A stretch of 64,000 nucleotides of DNA. It comes from an uncultured Sulfurovum sp. GTDB taxonomy: Bacteria; Campylobacterota; Campylobacteria; Campylobacterales; Sulfurovaceae. The stretch spans positions 20,321-84,320 of the forward strand of contig CACVAX010000039.1 of the NCBI GenBank assembly GCA_902727935.1. Direction: 5' to 3'. Positions within the stretch are counted from its first letter, which is position 1. Each line of letters starts with the position of its first letter. The notes under the pieces were generated by a model. It saw only the letters and a list, made by a program, of their open reading frames with translations. It did not search any database and was not told where the DNA came from. The position numbers and the translations under genes are program-made. Positions 45,552 to 55,477 of the stretch are shown here, piece after piece.

Positions 45552-46727
45552 TTATATTCTCGCTATTTCAAGTTTAGGAAATACAAAAAGGTATTCGCTA
45601 ATGTTATAGTTTTCTTTTTGTTGGAGGATCTTTTTAGCTTTTATATTATGAGAGAATTTTAACTCGTTGAGTAGAAGAGGGTGTTGAATAAGCGAAGCAA
45701 TTTTCATGGCATTAGTCGTCTTTTTTAATGTTTCCATTTGCTTTGGATCACGTAAAGCAACCAACCATAAAGAGCTTTTACTTGGATTAGGTAACTTGTT
45801 AATAAAACTAGGGTCATAAGCTATAAGGTGTTGTTGGGTGGCTTCATCGGTGATTTTAGAAAGTTCTTGAGACTTACCTTTGGCAAATACAACATTCATG
45901 GCTAAACAGTCTGCATGATAGTTTTGTTGTAAGTTCAAATGGTTAAAAAAAGCAATGGAAGCTGGAACATAGCGTGGAACAGGTGCTTGGTTTTGTTTTC
46001 CTTTAATTTGGTCTAACCATGCTTCGCCACGTTTGTAACTCACAGAGATTGTAGCATGAGGTTTGTTTTTTTCATCACGCAGGGAGTAAAGGCTTATTTC
46101 TTTGCTTTTAATAAGACCATAATAGTATGAACCATAACCACCTTCTGCTTTTTCAACATTGTCAAACTCTCCTAAACAGTGTTGCATCAGTGCTGACTCT
46201 CTTGCCATTTCTAAAGAAAGTTCTTTATGTTCAGGTAAAAATTTGACAACATGCATGTTTTCAAAAGAGAAGACTTTTTCTAAAGCTTCATTAGAGGTTT
46301 CTATGTATTTTCGTTGTCTTTCTTGCATGCGTAAATGTTCTTGTCGATGCTTTTCCATTACATGTTCAATGGTCATGCGAGGAAATTTGTGGGCTATTTT
46401 TTCACTACGAGAACCTAAAAACTCCACACAGGTATTGAGCGTGTCCACAAAGGTTGGGTTTTTAATGTGAATATAAATAAATTGAATACTACTATGAGGA
46501 GTAAACCAATAAGGCAGTTCAGCATTGACTAAAGTTTTATAACGTTCAACAGATTCAACTATTTCTACTTCCATAAAATGGTTAATTAGCCAACGTACAA
46601 AAGTTTTTTGAAGCCAAGTATTTATGGGTTCAGAGAGTTTTTTCTCTTTTGAGAAATTATGTAAATATTCTTTTATTTCTTCAATATTGATGACATTTCT
46701 GCCTTTGTTCTTTTGTGATTTTTCCAT
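45552..46727 (-). CDS. PcfJ-like protein
   Basis: The 391-residue protein has the PcfJ pattern: a helical N-terminal region, then a core (about 180-270) with MQHCLGEFDNV, YYYGLIKSKEISLYSLRD, KPHATISVSYK and LDQIKGKQNQAP. PcfJ was first seen on conjugative plasmids and also occurs chromosomally; the molecular function is not settled. It is upstream of the DUF4034-like gene in a two-gene operon. Confidence 0.7.
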   Translation of the reverse strand: MEKSQKNKGRNVINIEEIKEYLHNFSKEKKLSEPINTWLQKTFVRWLINHFMEVEIVESVERYKTLVNAELPYWFTPHSSIQFIYIHIKNPTFVDTLNTCVEFLGSRSEKIAHKFPRMTIEHVMEKHRQEHLRMQERQRKYIETSNEALEKVFSFENMHVVKFLPEHKELSLEMARESALMQHCLGEFDNVEKAEGGYGSYYYGLIKSKEISLYSLRDEKNKPHATISVSYKRGEAWLDQIKGKQNQAPVPRYVPASIAFFNHLNLQQNYHADCLAMNVVFAKGKSQELSKITDEATQQHLIAYDPSFINKLPNPSKSSLWLVALRDPKQMETLKKTTNAMKIASLIQHPLLLNELKFSHNIKAKKILQQKENYNISEYLFVFPKLEIARI

Positions 46728-46825
46728 GAAAATATTATAGCAAAGAATTTAAAATTATTTAATAAATCTATAGATAAGAAAAACTACGCTACCTTTTCAG
46801 CATATTTAATAGAAGGTAATATTTT

Positions 46826-47935
46826 ATGGAACAAAGATTGGATGTAATAGATTTATTTTTAAAGATATTGAGTGTTGAATCAGTTACTCCCAATGATGGT
46901 GGACTACTCACTTATATTGAAAACTATTTAGAAGGTTTTGAAGCAACATGGATAAATGAAGGTGGGGTTAAAAACGTTTTTTTAACCAAGAAGTTTGGTG
47001 AGGGAAAACACCTCTGTTTTGCTGGGCATGTAGATGTAGTACCACCGGGAAAAGGTTGGGATAACAACCCTTTTGTGCCTATGATTAAAGATGGATATAT
47101 CTATGGACGTGGGGCTCAAGACATGAAGTCGGGGCTTTCGGCTTTTGTTCAAGCTGTGCGTGATATGGATGAGAATTTTTCTGGTCGTATGTCATTGCTT
47201 TTGACTTCTGATGAAGAAGGGCCAGGTACTTACGGAACACAGATAGTTTTAAAGCATTTAAAAGAAGTAAATCTTTTACCTGACTACTGTATTATTGCTG
47301 AACCGACTTGTGAAGATACGTTTGGAGATGCGATTAAGATTGGTCGTCGTGGGTCGATTAATGGTTATTTGCATTTAAAAGGGAAACAAGGTCATGCTGC
47401 TTATCCTGAAAAAGCCATTAACCCTATTCATAATATTGCTGCTATTTTACCCAATATAGCAGCACATAATTTGGATGATGGAGATGAAAACTTTGCTCCT
47501 TCTAAATTGGTGATTACCGATATTCGTTCGGGAATGGAAGTGACCAATGTTAGCCCTAATGAGTTAAATATGATGTTCAATGTAAGAAACTCGACTAAAA
47601 CAACGCAAGAGAGTTTAAAAGCATTTATGGAAGAGCAACTTGGAGATTTGGATTATGAATTAAAACTTGAACAAGGTTCTTATCCCTTTATTACAAACCG
47701 TGAATCTTATGTAGTCCAAGAGCTATCAGCTGCTATTTTTGAAGAGACAGGTATTAGTACCAAACTTTCCACAGCAGGAGGAACAAGTGATGGACGGCAC
47801 ATTGCTCCTTATGGTATTGAAGTGGTAGAATTTGGTGTTCGAAATGATAGGATTCATGGCTTAAATGAAAGAACAACCATTAAAGAAGTGGAAGACCTTT
47901 ATAATGTTTTTGTTAATATGATACAAAGGTTTTAA
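46826..47935 (+). CDS. dapE: DapE, succinyl-diaminopimelate desuccinylase
   Basis: The 369-residue M20 metallopeptidase shows GHVDVVPPG (metal ligand and Asp), YGRGAQDMKSG, TSDEEGP and GTSDGRH. It hydrolyses N-succinyl-diaminopimelate in lysine and cell-wall precursor synthesis. The gene is preceded by a 98-base AT-rich region and followed by an unrelated small gene 66 bases later. Confidence 0.95.
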   Translation: MEQRLDVIDLFLKILSVESVTPNDGGLLTYIENYLEGFEATWINEGGVKNVFLTKKFGEGKHLCFAGHVDVVPPGKGWDNNPFVPMIKDGYIYGRGAQDMKSGLSAFVQAVRDMDENFSGRMSLLLTSDEEGPGTYGTQIVLKHLKEVNLLPDYCIIAEPTCEDTFGDAIKIGRRGSINGYLHLKGKQGHAAYPEKAINPIHNIAAILPNIAAHNLDDGDENFAPSKLVITDIRSGMEVTNVSPNELNMMFNVRNSTKTTQESLKAFMEEQLGDLDYELKLEQGSYPFITNRESYVVQELSAAIFEETGISTKLSTAGGTSDGRHIAPYGIEVVEFGVRNDRIHGLNERTTIKEVEDLYNVFVNMIQRF

Positions 47936-48001
47936 ACTAAATCAGGAAATAGTAAATTGGGTTTATAGACCTTTTAGAATTAAAAATTAAAAGGATAGGT
48001 T

Positions 48002-48202
48002 ATGAGTGAGTTAGAGAGTATTAAGGTTCAAACACTTAAAGAAAAAATTGCAAAGCTTTTAGCAGAATATCGTGTAAAGCATGATGAATTGGAATTGGCA
48101 GTTGAAGAGTGGGACATAGGTGAAATTCATGTTGCTTTAGATGACTACACTAAAGAGATTAATAAATTAAAGAAAGAGGTGCATCAGCTTGAAACAGCAT
48201 AA
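48002..48202 (+). CDS. small coiled-coil protein, 66 residues
   Basis: The predicted protein is almost wholly helical and highly charged, with heptad-like patterns at residues 1-30 and 45-66. It follows an AAAAGGA site and is 14 bases before a histidine kinase gene. It may be a partner of that kinase; no family is recognised. Confidence 0.6.
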   Translation: MSELESIKVQTLKEKIAKLLAEYRVKHDELELAVEEWDIGEIHVALDDYTKEINKLKKEVHQLETA

Positions 48203-48216
48203 TATTTTAGAGCACC

Positions 48217-49236
48217 ATGTATAATCCTCCAACATTAAGTGAGTATGTCTTAGCACGATTAGTTAGCATGGTTATTGTTTTGACTGTTCTTTGTTCACTT
48301 ATTTTGTTTTGGGTACCAGAGACGTATAAAAATAGTTATTTTTATGTCTCTTTATTTATTATGGCTCAAATATTACTTTTAATGGACGTTTACTACACAA
48401 TAAAACGTGTTTCAAAAGAGCTTAAAAATATCGAAGCTTATCTTTCAGAAAACACTCGTATTTTTAAATCGCGTACTCCAACTCATTTTCTTACAGTAGA
48501 GTTTGAAAGTATTCATAAAAAGCTTACCCAGACTTTAGACGGTACTAAAAAAAGAGAAAAAGAGAAGCGTAAATATACGGCTAAAATTAAACTTAAGAAT
48601 CGTCAACGCTCCGACATGCTTTCAGCCATTGCCCATGAGTTTCGTAATCCCATTGCAGCGATTATGGGTTATTCTCAAACACTTACGGACGATGAAGAGA
48701 TTCCTATGAATTTACGACTTAAATTTTTAGCTAAGATTTATAATAACGGTGAAAAAATAGAAGAATTACTTAGCCGTTTACTTTTATGGAATCGCTTTGA
48801 GAGTGGTGAACAAAAGTTACACATGAGTACTTTTGATATGAAACCATTAGCCGATGAAATTGCTATAAATTTAGAAGAGAAATACAATAAACGAAAAATA
48901 GTGGTTGAAGGTGACTCTTTAACCTTAAGAGCAGACAAAGCACTCATGGAGATTGTGTTAAAAAACCTTATTGAAAATGCTTTAAAATATTCCGATGAGC
49001 TTGTAAAAATTAAACTGACACAAAATAAAATCTCGATTATTGATCAAGGTGTTGGTATTTCAAAAGAGAATATTGAAAAAGTGACCAAAAAGTTTTTTCG
49101 AACTGATGAACATTCATGGGACAACTCAATGGGTTTAGGGTTAGCCATTGTAAAGCAGGTTTTAAAGTTGCATAACACGAGCCTTCAGATAGAAAGTGAA
49201 GAAGACAAAGGTTCTATTTTTTCGTTTGAGCTTTAG
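48217..49236 (+). CDS. membrane sensor histidine kinase
   Basis: The 339-residue protein has two membrane helices (about 13-32 and 42-60) with almost no periplasmic loop. A charged coiled-coil (100-130) precedes the HisKA helix with H140 in AIAHEFRNPI and an ATPase domain with ENALKYS, DQGVGIS and GLGLAI. The lack of an external domain suggests it senses the membrane itself or an intracellular signal. No response regulator is adjacent. Confidence 0.87.
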   Translation: MYNPPTLSEYVLARLVSMVIVLTVLCSLILFWVPETYKNSYFYVSLFIMAQILLLMDVYYTIKRVSKELKNIEAYLSENTRIFKSRTPTHFLTVEFESIHKKLTQTLDGTKKREKEKRKYTAKIKLKNRQRSDMLSAIAHEFRNPIAAIMGYSQTLTDDEEIPMNLRLKFLAKIYNNGEKIEELLSRLLLWNRFESGEQKLHMSTFDMKPLADEIAINLEEKYNKRKIVVEGDSLTLRADKALMEIVLKNLIENALKYSDELVKIKLTQNKISIIDQGVGISKENIEKVTKKFFRTDEHSWDNSMGLGLAIVKQVLKLHNTSLQIESEEDKGSIFSFEL

Positions 49237-49296
49237 TTAGTAATAGATTATAAACAATATGCTATAATTCTTTTAATCAATTGAAAAGGCTTAATA

Positions 49297-50475
49297 ATGC
49301 AACGACTTATTACACTTTCAAATCTTTACTTTTCATTACCTACACCAAAATTTAAACGCTATCTTTTTACGCAAATAGATTTTAAATCAAAACTTATTGG
49401 AATATTAGGACAAAGAGGGGTAGGGAAAACAACCCTTATTCGACAGATTGCACAACATTATGAGCTTGATAATGCTAAGATGCTCTATATTTCTGCTGAT
49501 AATGTTAAAAAAACTTTAAGCGATATTGCTATTGAATTTAGTGCCTTTGGTGGAAAGTTGCTAATAATAGATGAAATTCATAAAGCAAAAGATTTTGCTT
49601 TAGAGCTAAAAACCATTTATGACTTTGTGGACATCAAGGTTATATTCTCAGGTTCATCTGCACTTGAACTTGAAAATTCAAAAATTGATTTAAGTCGTAG
49701 AGCGTTATTTTATGAGTTAGGTTCATTGTCTTTTAGAGAGTTCTTAGCTATTAAATTTGAGCTGAACTTAGAGGCTTTGAGTTTGGAAGAGATTTTAAAT
49801 AATCATCAGAGTATCGCCTTATCTATAAAAGAACAATTTAAACCTTTAGAGTATTTTTCTTATTATAAATCTTATGGTGCTTATCCTTTTTTTACAGAAG
49901 GTGAATTAGGTTATAACTTACGGTTAAATGAGATTATGAACATTGTTTTGGACAGTGAAGTTGCAAGTATTTATAATGTCGATAGTGATAAAATAAATAT
50001 GATTAGAAGATTACTCCATCTTCTTTGTTCTTCTGTACCCATGGAGTTAAACATACAAAATTTAGCAAAAAGTGCAGAGGTGAGTCGTAACACTTTATAT
50101 TCTTATCTCTACTATTTAAAGAAAGCAAATCTTATTGAGATTATTGGTGGAAATTTTAGAAATAAAAAACTTCTAAATAAACCAGATAAGATTTATTTAG
50201 ACAATATTAATCTTTATAATATTTTGTGTTCTGACCATAATATTGGAAGTTTAAGGGAAAGTTTTTTTGTTTCTCAAATCAAGGTAAATCATAGCGTTAA
50301 GTATTCAAATATTGGAGACTTTGAGATAGATAACCAATATATCTTTGAACTGGGTGGAAAAAATAAAAGTTTTAAACAGATAAAAGATATCGAAAACTCT
50401 TTTGTGATAGCTGATGACATTGAGGTGGGGTTTGGTAATAAAATTCCACTTTGGTTGTTTGGGTTTTTATATTAA
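49297..50475 (+). CDS. DUF4143-type AAA ATPase
   Basis: The 392-residue protein is an ATPase of the AAA_14/DUF4143 group: Walker A G38-Q-R-G-V-G-K-T-T45 region, Walker B (KLLIIDEIHKA, about 86-96), a sensor-like SGSSALEL, then a winged-helix part and the C-terminal DUF4143 domain. These stand-alone ATPases are widespread and of uncertain role. It is monocistronic. Confidence 0.85.
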   Translation: MQRLITLSNLYFSLPTPKFKRYLFTQIDFKSKLIGILGQRGVGKTTLIRQIAQHYELDNAKMLYISADNVKKTLSDIAIEFSAFGGKLLIIDEIHKAKDFALELKTIYDFVDIKVIFSGSSALELENSKIDLSRRALFYELGSLSFREFLAIKFELNLEALSLEEILNNHQSIALSIKEQFKPLEYFSYYKSYGAYPFFTEGELGYNLRLNEIMNIVLDSEVASIYNVDSDKINMIRRLLHLLCSSVPMELNIQNLAKSAEVSRNTLYSYLYYLKKANLIEIIGGNFRNKKLLNKPDKIYLDNINLYNILCSDHNIGSLRESFFVSQIKVNHSVKYSNIGDFEIDNQYIFELGGKNKSFKQIKDIENSFVIADDIEVGFGNKIPLWLFGFLY

Positions 50476-50498
50476 AAATTAATAATATAATGCTTGAA

Positions 50499-50542
50499 AT
50501 TTAAAATTCATTAAAAAAACATTAACTTTTTATTAACTTCAT
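50499..50542 (+). repeat. four 11-bp phased direct repeats upstream of the Bat operon
   Basis: Units beginning ATTTAA, ATTAAA, ATTAAC and ATTAAC start at 50499, 50510, 50521 and 50532, exactly 11 bases apart. The last two share ATTAACTT. An 11-bp period is typical of OmpR/PhoB-class operators. A TAGAAT -10 candidate follows at 50548-50553. Confidence 0.5.
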
Positions 50543-50591
50543 TTGTGTAGAATCATAAAAATAAAACGTGAATATCATATAGGAGCATGGA

Positions 50592-51539
50592 TTGAATCCG
50601 ATAGTTGAAAATATTAAAACAGAAATTTCCAAAGTAATGGTGGGACAAGAGAAGATGATAGAGGGGCTTTTAGTTGGGCTTCTAACCAGAGGGCATATTT
50701 TATTAGAAGGAGTACCTGGTTTGGCAAAAACCACGGCTGTTAATGCTTTGGCTTCTTCACTTGGATTGAACTTTAAAAGAGTTCAGTTTACTCCTGACTT
50801 ATTGCCTTCTGATATTATAGGAACAGAGATATACGACCCCTCTAACAATACCTTTAAAATCAAACAAGGTCCTGTATTTACCAACCTTTTACTAGCAGAT
50901 GAGATTAACCGAGCCCCTGCAAAAGTGCAGTCGGCTTTACTCGAAGTGATGCAAGAGCGACAGGTGACCATTGGCGATGAGACTTTTAAAATAGACTTGC
51001 CTTTTTTGGTTATGGCAACGCAAAATCCTGTAGAACAAGAGGGAGCATATGAGCTTCCAGAAGCACAACTTGACCGTTTTTTAATGAAAATTGTGGTGGG
51101 CTATAACACCAAAGCAGAAGAGTTAGAGATAGCCCGACGGGTTGCCAATGATGGTTTTGGTAAGATTGAACAAGTAGCCACACTGGATGACCTTGAAAAG
51201 ATTCGTCAAGAAGCCATGGTGGTACATATTGATGAAGAGGTTGAAGCGTATATTGTGGAACTGGTGTTTGCTACTAGAGAACCTCAAAACTATGGTTTAG
51301 AAGCAATGGCAAAACACATTGAATATGGTGCAAGTCCACGGGCAAGTATTGACATGTACAAGGCTGCAAGGGCTGTTGCTTATTTAAAAGGGCGTGACTT
51401 TGTATCGCCTATTGAAGTGGCGTACATTGCTAAAGAGGTGCTTCGTCATCGTATTGTACTCTCCTATGAGGCACAAGCTGAAGGTATTACGCAAGATATG
51501 ATTATTGACAAAGTATTAGCAGCCGTTCCCATTCCGTAA
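50592..51539 (+). CDS. MoxR-family AAA ATPase of the Bat operon
   Basis: The 315-residue protein starts with TTG (the nearby ATG at 50587 runs into a stop) after an AGGAG site. Walker A is G40-V-P-G-L-A-K-T-T48 and Walker B is LLLADEINRAP; ELPEAQLDRFL and a sensor region follow. MoxR ATPases act as chaperones for VWA-domain complexes. It is the first gene of a moxR-DUF58-batA-batB-batC-batD operon. Confidence 0.93.
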   Translation: MNPIVENIKTEISKVMVGQEKMIEGLLVGLLTRGHILLEGVPGLAKTTAVNALASSLGLNFKRVQFTPDLLPSDIIGTEIYDPSNNTFKIKQGPVFTNLLLADEINRAPAKVQSALLEVMQERQVTIGDETFKIDLPFLVMATQNPVEQEGAYELPEAQLDRFLMKIVVGYNTKAEELEIARRVANDGFGKIEQVATLDDLEKIRQEAMVVHIDEEVEAYIVELVFATREPQNYGLEAMAKHIEYGASPRASIDMYKAARAVAYLKGRDFVSPIEVAYIAKEVLRHRIVLSYEAQAEGITQDMIIDKVLAAVPIP

Positions 51540-51552
51540 TGACAAAAATAAT

Positions 51553-52380
51553 ATGAATATTAAAAAGATACTACTAAAAGCCAGAAAACAAGTCTTTGGT
51601 GAGATGCTAGGAAACAACGCTTCGCTTTTTCAAGGTGAAGGGTTTGAGTTTACGGAGCTTCGAGAATATGTTTATGGAGATGATGTCCGTAAGATAGACT
51701 GGAAAACAACAGCCAAATTGGGTAAACCTTTTGTTAAAATTTACCGAGAAGAGCGTGAGCTTAACGTGGTAACAGCAGTAATGATGGGTGGTTCTACTTA
51801 TTTCGGAACGGTTAAACAGAAGTCTGAGATTATGGCTGAGTTGGTGGCTTTGGTTGGATTTTCAGCGATTAAAAATGCTGATTTATTCTCTAATATTATT
51901 TTTGCTGATAAACTCTACACCATGGCAAAACCGAATAAAAAGTACTTTGCTGTTCAAGATGCTGTAACACAAATGCAAAACTTTAATATGTTGGAAAAGC
52001 GTTCGGATTATAAAGCGTTTACCGATACGCTTTACAAACGCATTAAACGTAAATCTTTGCTTTTTATTATCTCTGATTTTGTGGGCGATGTTGATTTAGC
52101 CTTGTTGTCAAAAAAACATGATGTGGTAGCCTTGATAGTTCGTGATAGGTTTGAAGAACATCCACAAGCATTGGGACATATACGTTTAATGGACATGGAG
52201 AAAAAATCCTCTTTTGAAGGGATAGTAGGCAGTAGTGAGTTAAAAGGTTATGAGAAAGCATTGAAGCAAAACGATGAAAAACTTTATGCTCATTTTAAAA
52301 AATCTGCTGTACATTACACTAAGGTTTATACCGATGAAGAACCCTATTTGAAGTTGGCAAAGTTATTAGGAGGTCGATAA
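51553..52380 (+). CDS. DUF58 protein of the Bat operon
   Basis: The 275-residue protein has the DUF58 signature FQGEGFEFTELREYVYGDD followed by RKIDWKTTAKLGKPFVKIYREER (about residues 27-70) and a VWA-like remainder. DUF58 proteins accompany MoxR ATPases. No membrane helix is seen. It ends at the start of the next gene, overlapping by one base. Confidence 0.9.
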   Translation: MNIKKILLKARKQVFGEMLGNNASLFQGEGFEFTELREYVYGDDVRKIDWKTTAKLGKPFVKIYREERELNVVTAVMMGGSTYFGTVKQKSEIMAELVALVGFSAIKNADLFSNIIFADKLYTMAKPNKKYFAVQDAVTQMQNFNMLEKRSDYKAFTDTLYKRIKRKSLLFIISDFVGDVDLALLSKKHDVVALIVRDRFEEHPQALGHIRLMDMEKKSSFEGIVGSSELKGYEKALKQNDEKLYAHFKKSAVHYTKVYTDEEPYLKLAKLLGGR

Positions 52381-52775
52381 TGGAGAATGAATTAAGAGAC
52401 ATCAAGCCTCTGCTTGAGATACCTGATAGTTCATATTACATTTTTTTAGGTTTAGTGGCTTTGGGTATCATGCTTTTGGTGGCTTTGCTGTGGTTTTTGG
52501 TCAAAAAGTTTTGGAAAAAGCGAAAGATAAACATGCAAAAGGTTTACTTTGAACAATTTAAGAATTTAGATTGGAACAATGTGAAAGCTTCAGCATATGA
52601 GGCGACCGAATTGGGACGAAAATTGACATTAGAGAATGAACGTGCTAAAGAGATTTATTCGCAGTTAGTGCCTATGTTGGTTGCCTATAAATATAGAAAA
52701 AAAGTTCCAGCTTTGGATGAAGAGACATTAAAACAATATAATTTACTGGTGCATATTATCGATGAATCAATTTAG
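52380..52775 (+). CDS. DUF4381-like membrane protein of the Bat operon
   Basis: The 131-residue protein has a single membrane helix (about residues 20-41), then a basic stretch and a cytoplasmic helical domain. Size and position between DUF58 and BatA fit the DUF4381-type Bat-associated subunit. It overlaps batA by 14 bases. Confidence 0.72.
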   Translation: MENELRDIKPLLEIPDSSYYIFLGLVALGIMLLVALLWFLVKKFWKKRKINMQKVYFEQFKNLDWNNVKASAYEATELGRKLTLENERAKEIYSQLVPMLVAYKYRKKVPALDEETLKQYNLLVHIIDESI

Positions 52776-53679
52776 TTTTGAATATCCTTGGTTATTAGGA
52801 TTAATTTTTATTTTTATTTTTTGTGCTTTTTTTTGTAAGATAAAAGCCAAGTCCATCTATTTCCCTCATCTAAATTCATTGATGTTGGGTAATAAAAAAA
52901 GAGGTCTACTGCTTCCGTTTTTAAAATGGTTGGGAATTATTTTAGCCATTGTGGCATTGGCTTCACCTGTTTTAACCAAAGAGTACTCCAACTCTAAAAA
53001 AGATGGACGCGATATTGTACTGATTGTTGATACCTCTGATTCGATGCGTCAACAAGGTTTTGATAGTACAAATCCTAGTAAAAATAAGTTTGATGTGGTG
53101 AAAGAGGTGGCAGCCTCGTTTGTAAACAAAAGAAAAAATGACCGAATTGGGTTAATAACTTTTGCAGACATTGCATTTGTGGCTTCTCCTTTGACCTTTG
53201 AAACAGATTTTTTACAACAGATTATTGCCATGCAACGACTGGGGATTGCAGGAAAAAGAACAGCCATTAATGATGCGTTGGTTCAGTCTTATGGTATGTT
53301 AGAGAAGTCAACAGCTAAAAGTAAAATTGTTATTTTATTGACCGATGGGGTAGATAATATGAGTCAGATTACGGTTGATGAGGTGCAATCTTTGGTCTCT
53401 AAGTCGGAGGTAAAACTCTATACTATTGGTATTGGGACAGAGCGTGATTTTGATGGTGATTACTTACGTAAGTTGGCAAAAGCTGGAAAAGGGGTTGCGT
53501 TTGCAGCTCGAAACTCGCAGATGTTGAGTAAAATTTATGATGAGATAGACCGTTTGGAAGTTTCTACAATAGATGATAAAAAAGTAGTGCAACATACTTA
53601 TCTATTTACCTATCCTTTACTCTTTTCTATTTTTTTGTTACTCTTTTTTATCTATTTTAGAACCATGAGGAGCTTGTAA
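52762..53679 (+). CDS. batA: BatA-like VWA protein
   Basis: The 305-residue protein has N-terminal membrane helices (about 5-22 and 53-68), a von Willebrand A domain with the MIDAS motif DTSDSM (about 91-96) and the later TDGVDN, and a C-terminal membrane helix (about 277-300). Bat proteins were named for Bacteroides aerotolerance; they form a membrane-bound VWA complex. It overlaps batB by one base. Confidence 0.88.
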   Translation: MNQFSFEYPWLLGLIFIFIFCAFFCKIKAKSIYFPHLNSLMLGNKKRGLLLPFLKWLGIILAIVALASPVLTKEYSNSKKDGRDIVLIVDTSDSMRQQGFDSTNPSKNKFDVVKEVAASFVNKRKNDRIGLITFADIAFVASPLTFETDFLQQIIAMQRLGIAGKRTAINDALVQSYGMLEKSTAKSKIVILLTDGVDNMSQITVDEVQSLVSKSEVKLYTIGIGTERDFDGDYLRKLAKAGKGVAFAARNSQMLSKIYDEIDRLEVSTIDDKKVVQHTYLFTYPLLFSIFLLLFFIYFRTMRSL

Positions 53680-54653
53680 TGACGTTTGTAAACCCTCAAC
53701 TTTTTTTTATCTTGATTTTGCCTCTTTTAGTATTTGCTGTTGTGATATTAAAACACAAAGGCAATGTGACCCAAGTTTTTAATGAAGAGGTCTTAAAACG
53801 CTTAAGTGTCGGAGATGACGCACTTCCTTTGGTTTTACGTAATATTTTAATGCTTTTGGGTGTTCTATTTTTACTCATTGCATTAGCCAGACCTGTGGTG
53901 GACAATGGTGAAAAGGTTGTCCAACTTGAAGGGCTTTCTTGTGTGGTGGCACTTGATATCTCAGGTTCTATGAGGGCAAAAGATATCTATCCTAATCGTT
54001 TAGAATTTGCCAAAACAAAAATGCTCTCTTTATTTGAAGAGATGCCAACGGATGAACTCGCTGTCATTGCGTTTGCTCACTCCTCTTTTATGTTAGCTCC
54101 TTTTAGTTCGGACAAGGGAACGCTTAAACAGATTGTTGAGGGAGTAACGGATGAATACATCAATATGGGTTCTACCGATTTCTCTGCTTTGGGTAGCTAT
54201 GTGGCTGAACTTTTAGAGAAAAAACAACCAAAGATTTTGGTTGTTTTTTCAGATGGAGGAGAGAAGAAAGATTTGGAAGAATTTGCCAATATTATTAAAG
54301 AGGAAGAGATTTCACTCTATGTGGTATTGGTAGGAAGTAAAAAAGGTTCACCTGTTATTGGAAAAGATGGAAAACCTTTGAGTCATAATGGTGCTATTGC
54401 GATTACCCAACGAAATGATGACTTAGGTCAAGTCGCCCTAGAAAATGGTGGGGCTTTTGTGGTTGCCAACACAGGAACAACGGGTGTCAAAGATTTAGTC
54501 GCCACCATTAAAGCACATCATCAAAACAAGGAGCAGGGTGAAGTCACTATTCATGACAGAGATGAATTGTTTTATTATCCTCTTGGATTAGGATTGTTTC
54601 TTTTGTTATTGGGCTTTTCGTCATTACCTCAAAGGAGTAGAGATGCAATATAA
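53679..54653 (+). CDS. batB: BatB-like VWA protein
   Basis: The 324-residue protein has the same layout as BatA: two N-terminal helices, a VWA domain with MIDAS DISGSM (about 93-98) and SDGGEKK, and a C-terminal helix (about 298-315). It overlaps the CPBP protease gene by 11 bases, so that insertion is translationally coupled to it. Confidence 0.88.
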   Translation: MTFVNPQLFFILILPLLVFAVVILKHKGNVTQVFNEEVLKRLSVGDDALPLVLRNILMLLGVLFLLIALARPVVDNGEKVVQLEGLSCVVALDISGSMRAKDIYPNRLEFAKTKMLSLFEEMPTDELAVIAFAHSSFMLAPFSSDKGTLKQIVEGVTDEYINMGSTDFSALGSYVAELLEKKQPKILVVFSDGGEKKDLEEFANIIKEEEISLYVVLVGSKKGSPVIGKDGKPLSHNGAIAITQRNDDLGQVALENGGAFVVANTGTTGVKDLVATIKAHHQNKEQGEVTIHDRDELFYYPLGLGLFLLLLGFSSLPQRSRDAI

Positions 54654-55392
54654 TGAAGGTCAAGGAGATGTTTGGCAGTTTTGGGGAACATTTTTTTGGG
54701 GAATAATGATACTGTTTGTTTTTAACATAGGACAAATGCTTCCTCTTGTCGCTTACATGCTTTATCAAGGTTTAGAACTAACAGAGGCTTCATTTAATCA
54801 GTTTTTTGCCAATGTTGAGAAAGACTCTTTTTTACTTTTTCTTTCAGCTATGGGAGGAATGGTATTTACTGTACCGTTTGTTTTGGGAATTGCGAAGTTA
54901 AAAAAAGGTTCAATTCTTAAAGAGTATTTCAGTCTTAATGGCTTTACGGCTAAAACACTTGGGTTTTCAGTGTTGGTATTTATTTTACTATACATTGCTA
55001 TTGGATTACTCATTGAGGCTATGGGAGCAAAAGAGATTCCTGACTTTATGATGAATCTTGAATACCCCAGTTTATGGACAAAAATAGCACTTTTGATTGC
55101 TGTGGTTGTGGCTGCACCCATTGTAGAAGAGGTTGTTTTTAGAGGTTTTTTACTAAAAGGCTTTTCCCAAACGTTTATGGGCATTCATGGGGCAGTATTT
55201 GTTACTTCAGCATTGTGGGCTGTGATTCATTTACAGTATGAGATGGTGTATATGTTGATGATTTTTCTCATTGGTTTGGTGTTTAGTTATGCACGTATTC
55301 AAACGAATTCACTTTACATTCCCATACTTATGCATAGTTTAATGAATCTATTTGCAATGTTGGGACTATTTTATGAGAAAGGGGTGATTTAG
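54643..55392 (+). CDS. CPBP-family intramembrane metalloprotease
   Basis: The 249-residue polytopic protein has the CPBP (CAAX/bacteriocin-processing) motifs EEVVFRGFLLKG (about 163-174), a downstream HLQYE and HSLMN. The glutamates and histidines bind zinc within the membrane. It sits inside the Bat operon, where it is not a usual member. Substrate unknown. Confidence 0.88.
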   Translation: MQYNEGQGDVWQFWGTFFWGIMILFVFNIGQMLPLVAYMLYQGLELTEASFNQFFANVEKDSFLLFLSAMGGMVFTVPFVLGIAKLKKGSILKEYFSLNGFTAKTLGFSVLVFILLYIAIGLLIEAMGAKEIPDFMMNLEYPSLWTKIALLIAVVVAAPIVEEVVFRGFLLKGFSQTFMGIHGAVFVTSALWAVIHLQYEMVYMLMIFLIGLVFSYARIQTNSLYIPILMHSLMNLFAMLGLFYEKGVI

Positions 55393-55477
55393 TTCAGTTT
55401 ATATGCACATTAATATTGTGATATAATAAGTATAATAAAATACTTACTTTAGTTGAAGTAGTAAAAAGGATTAAAAA

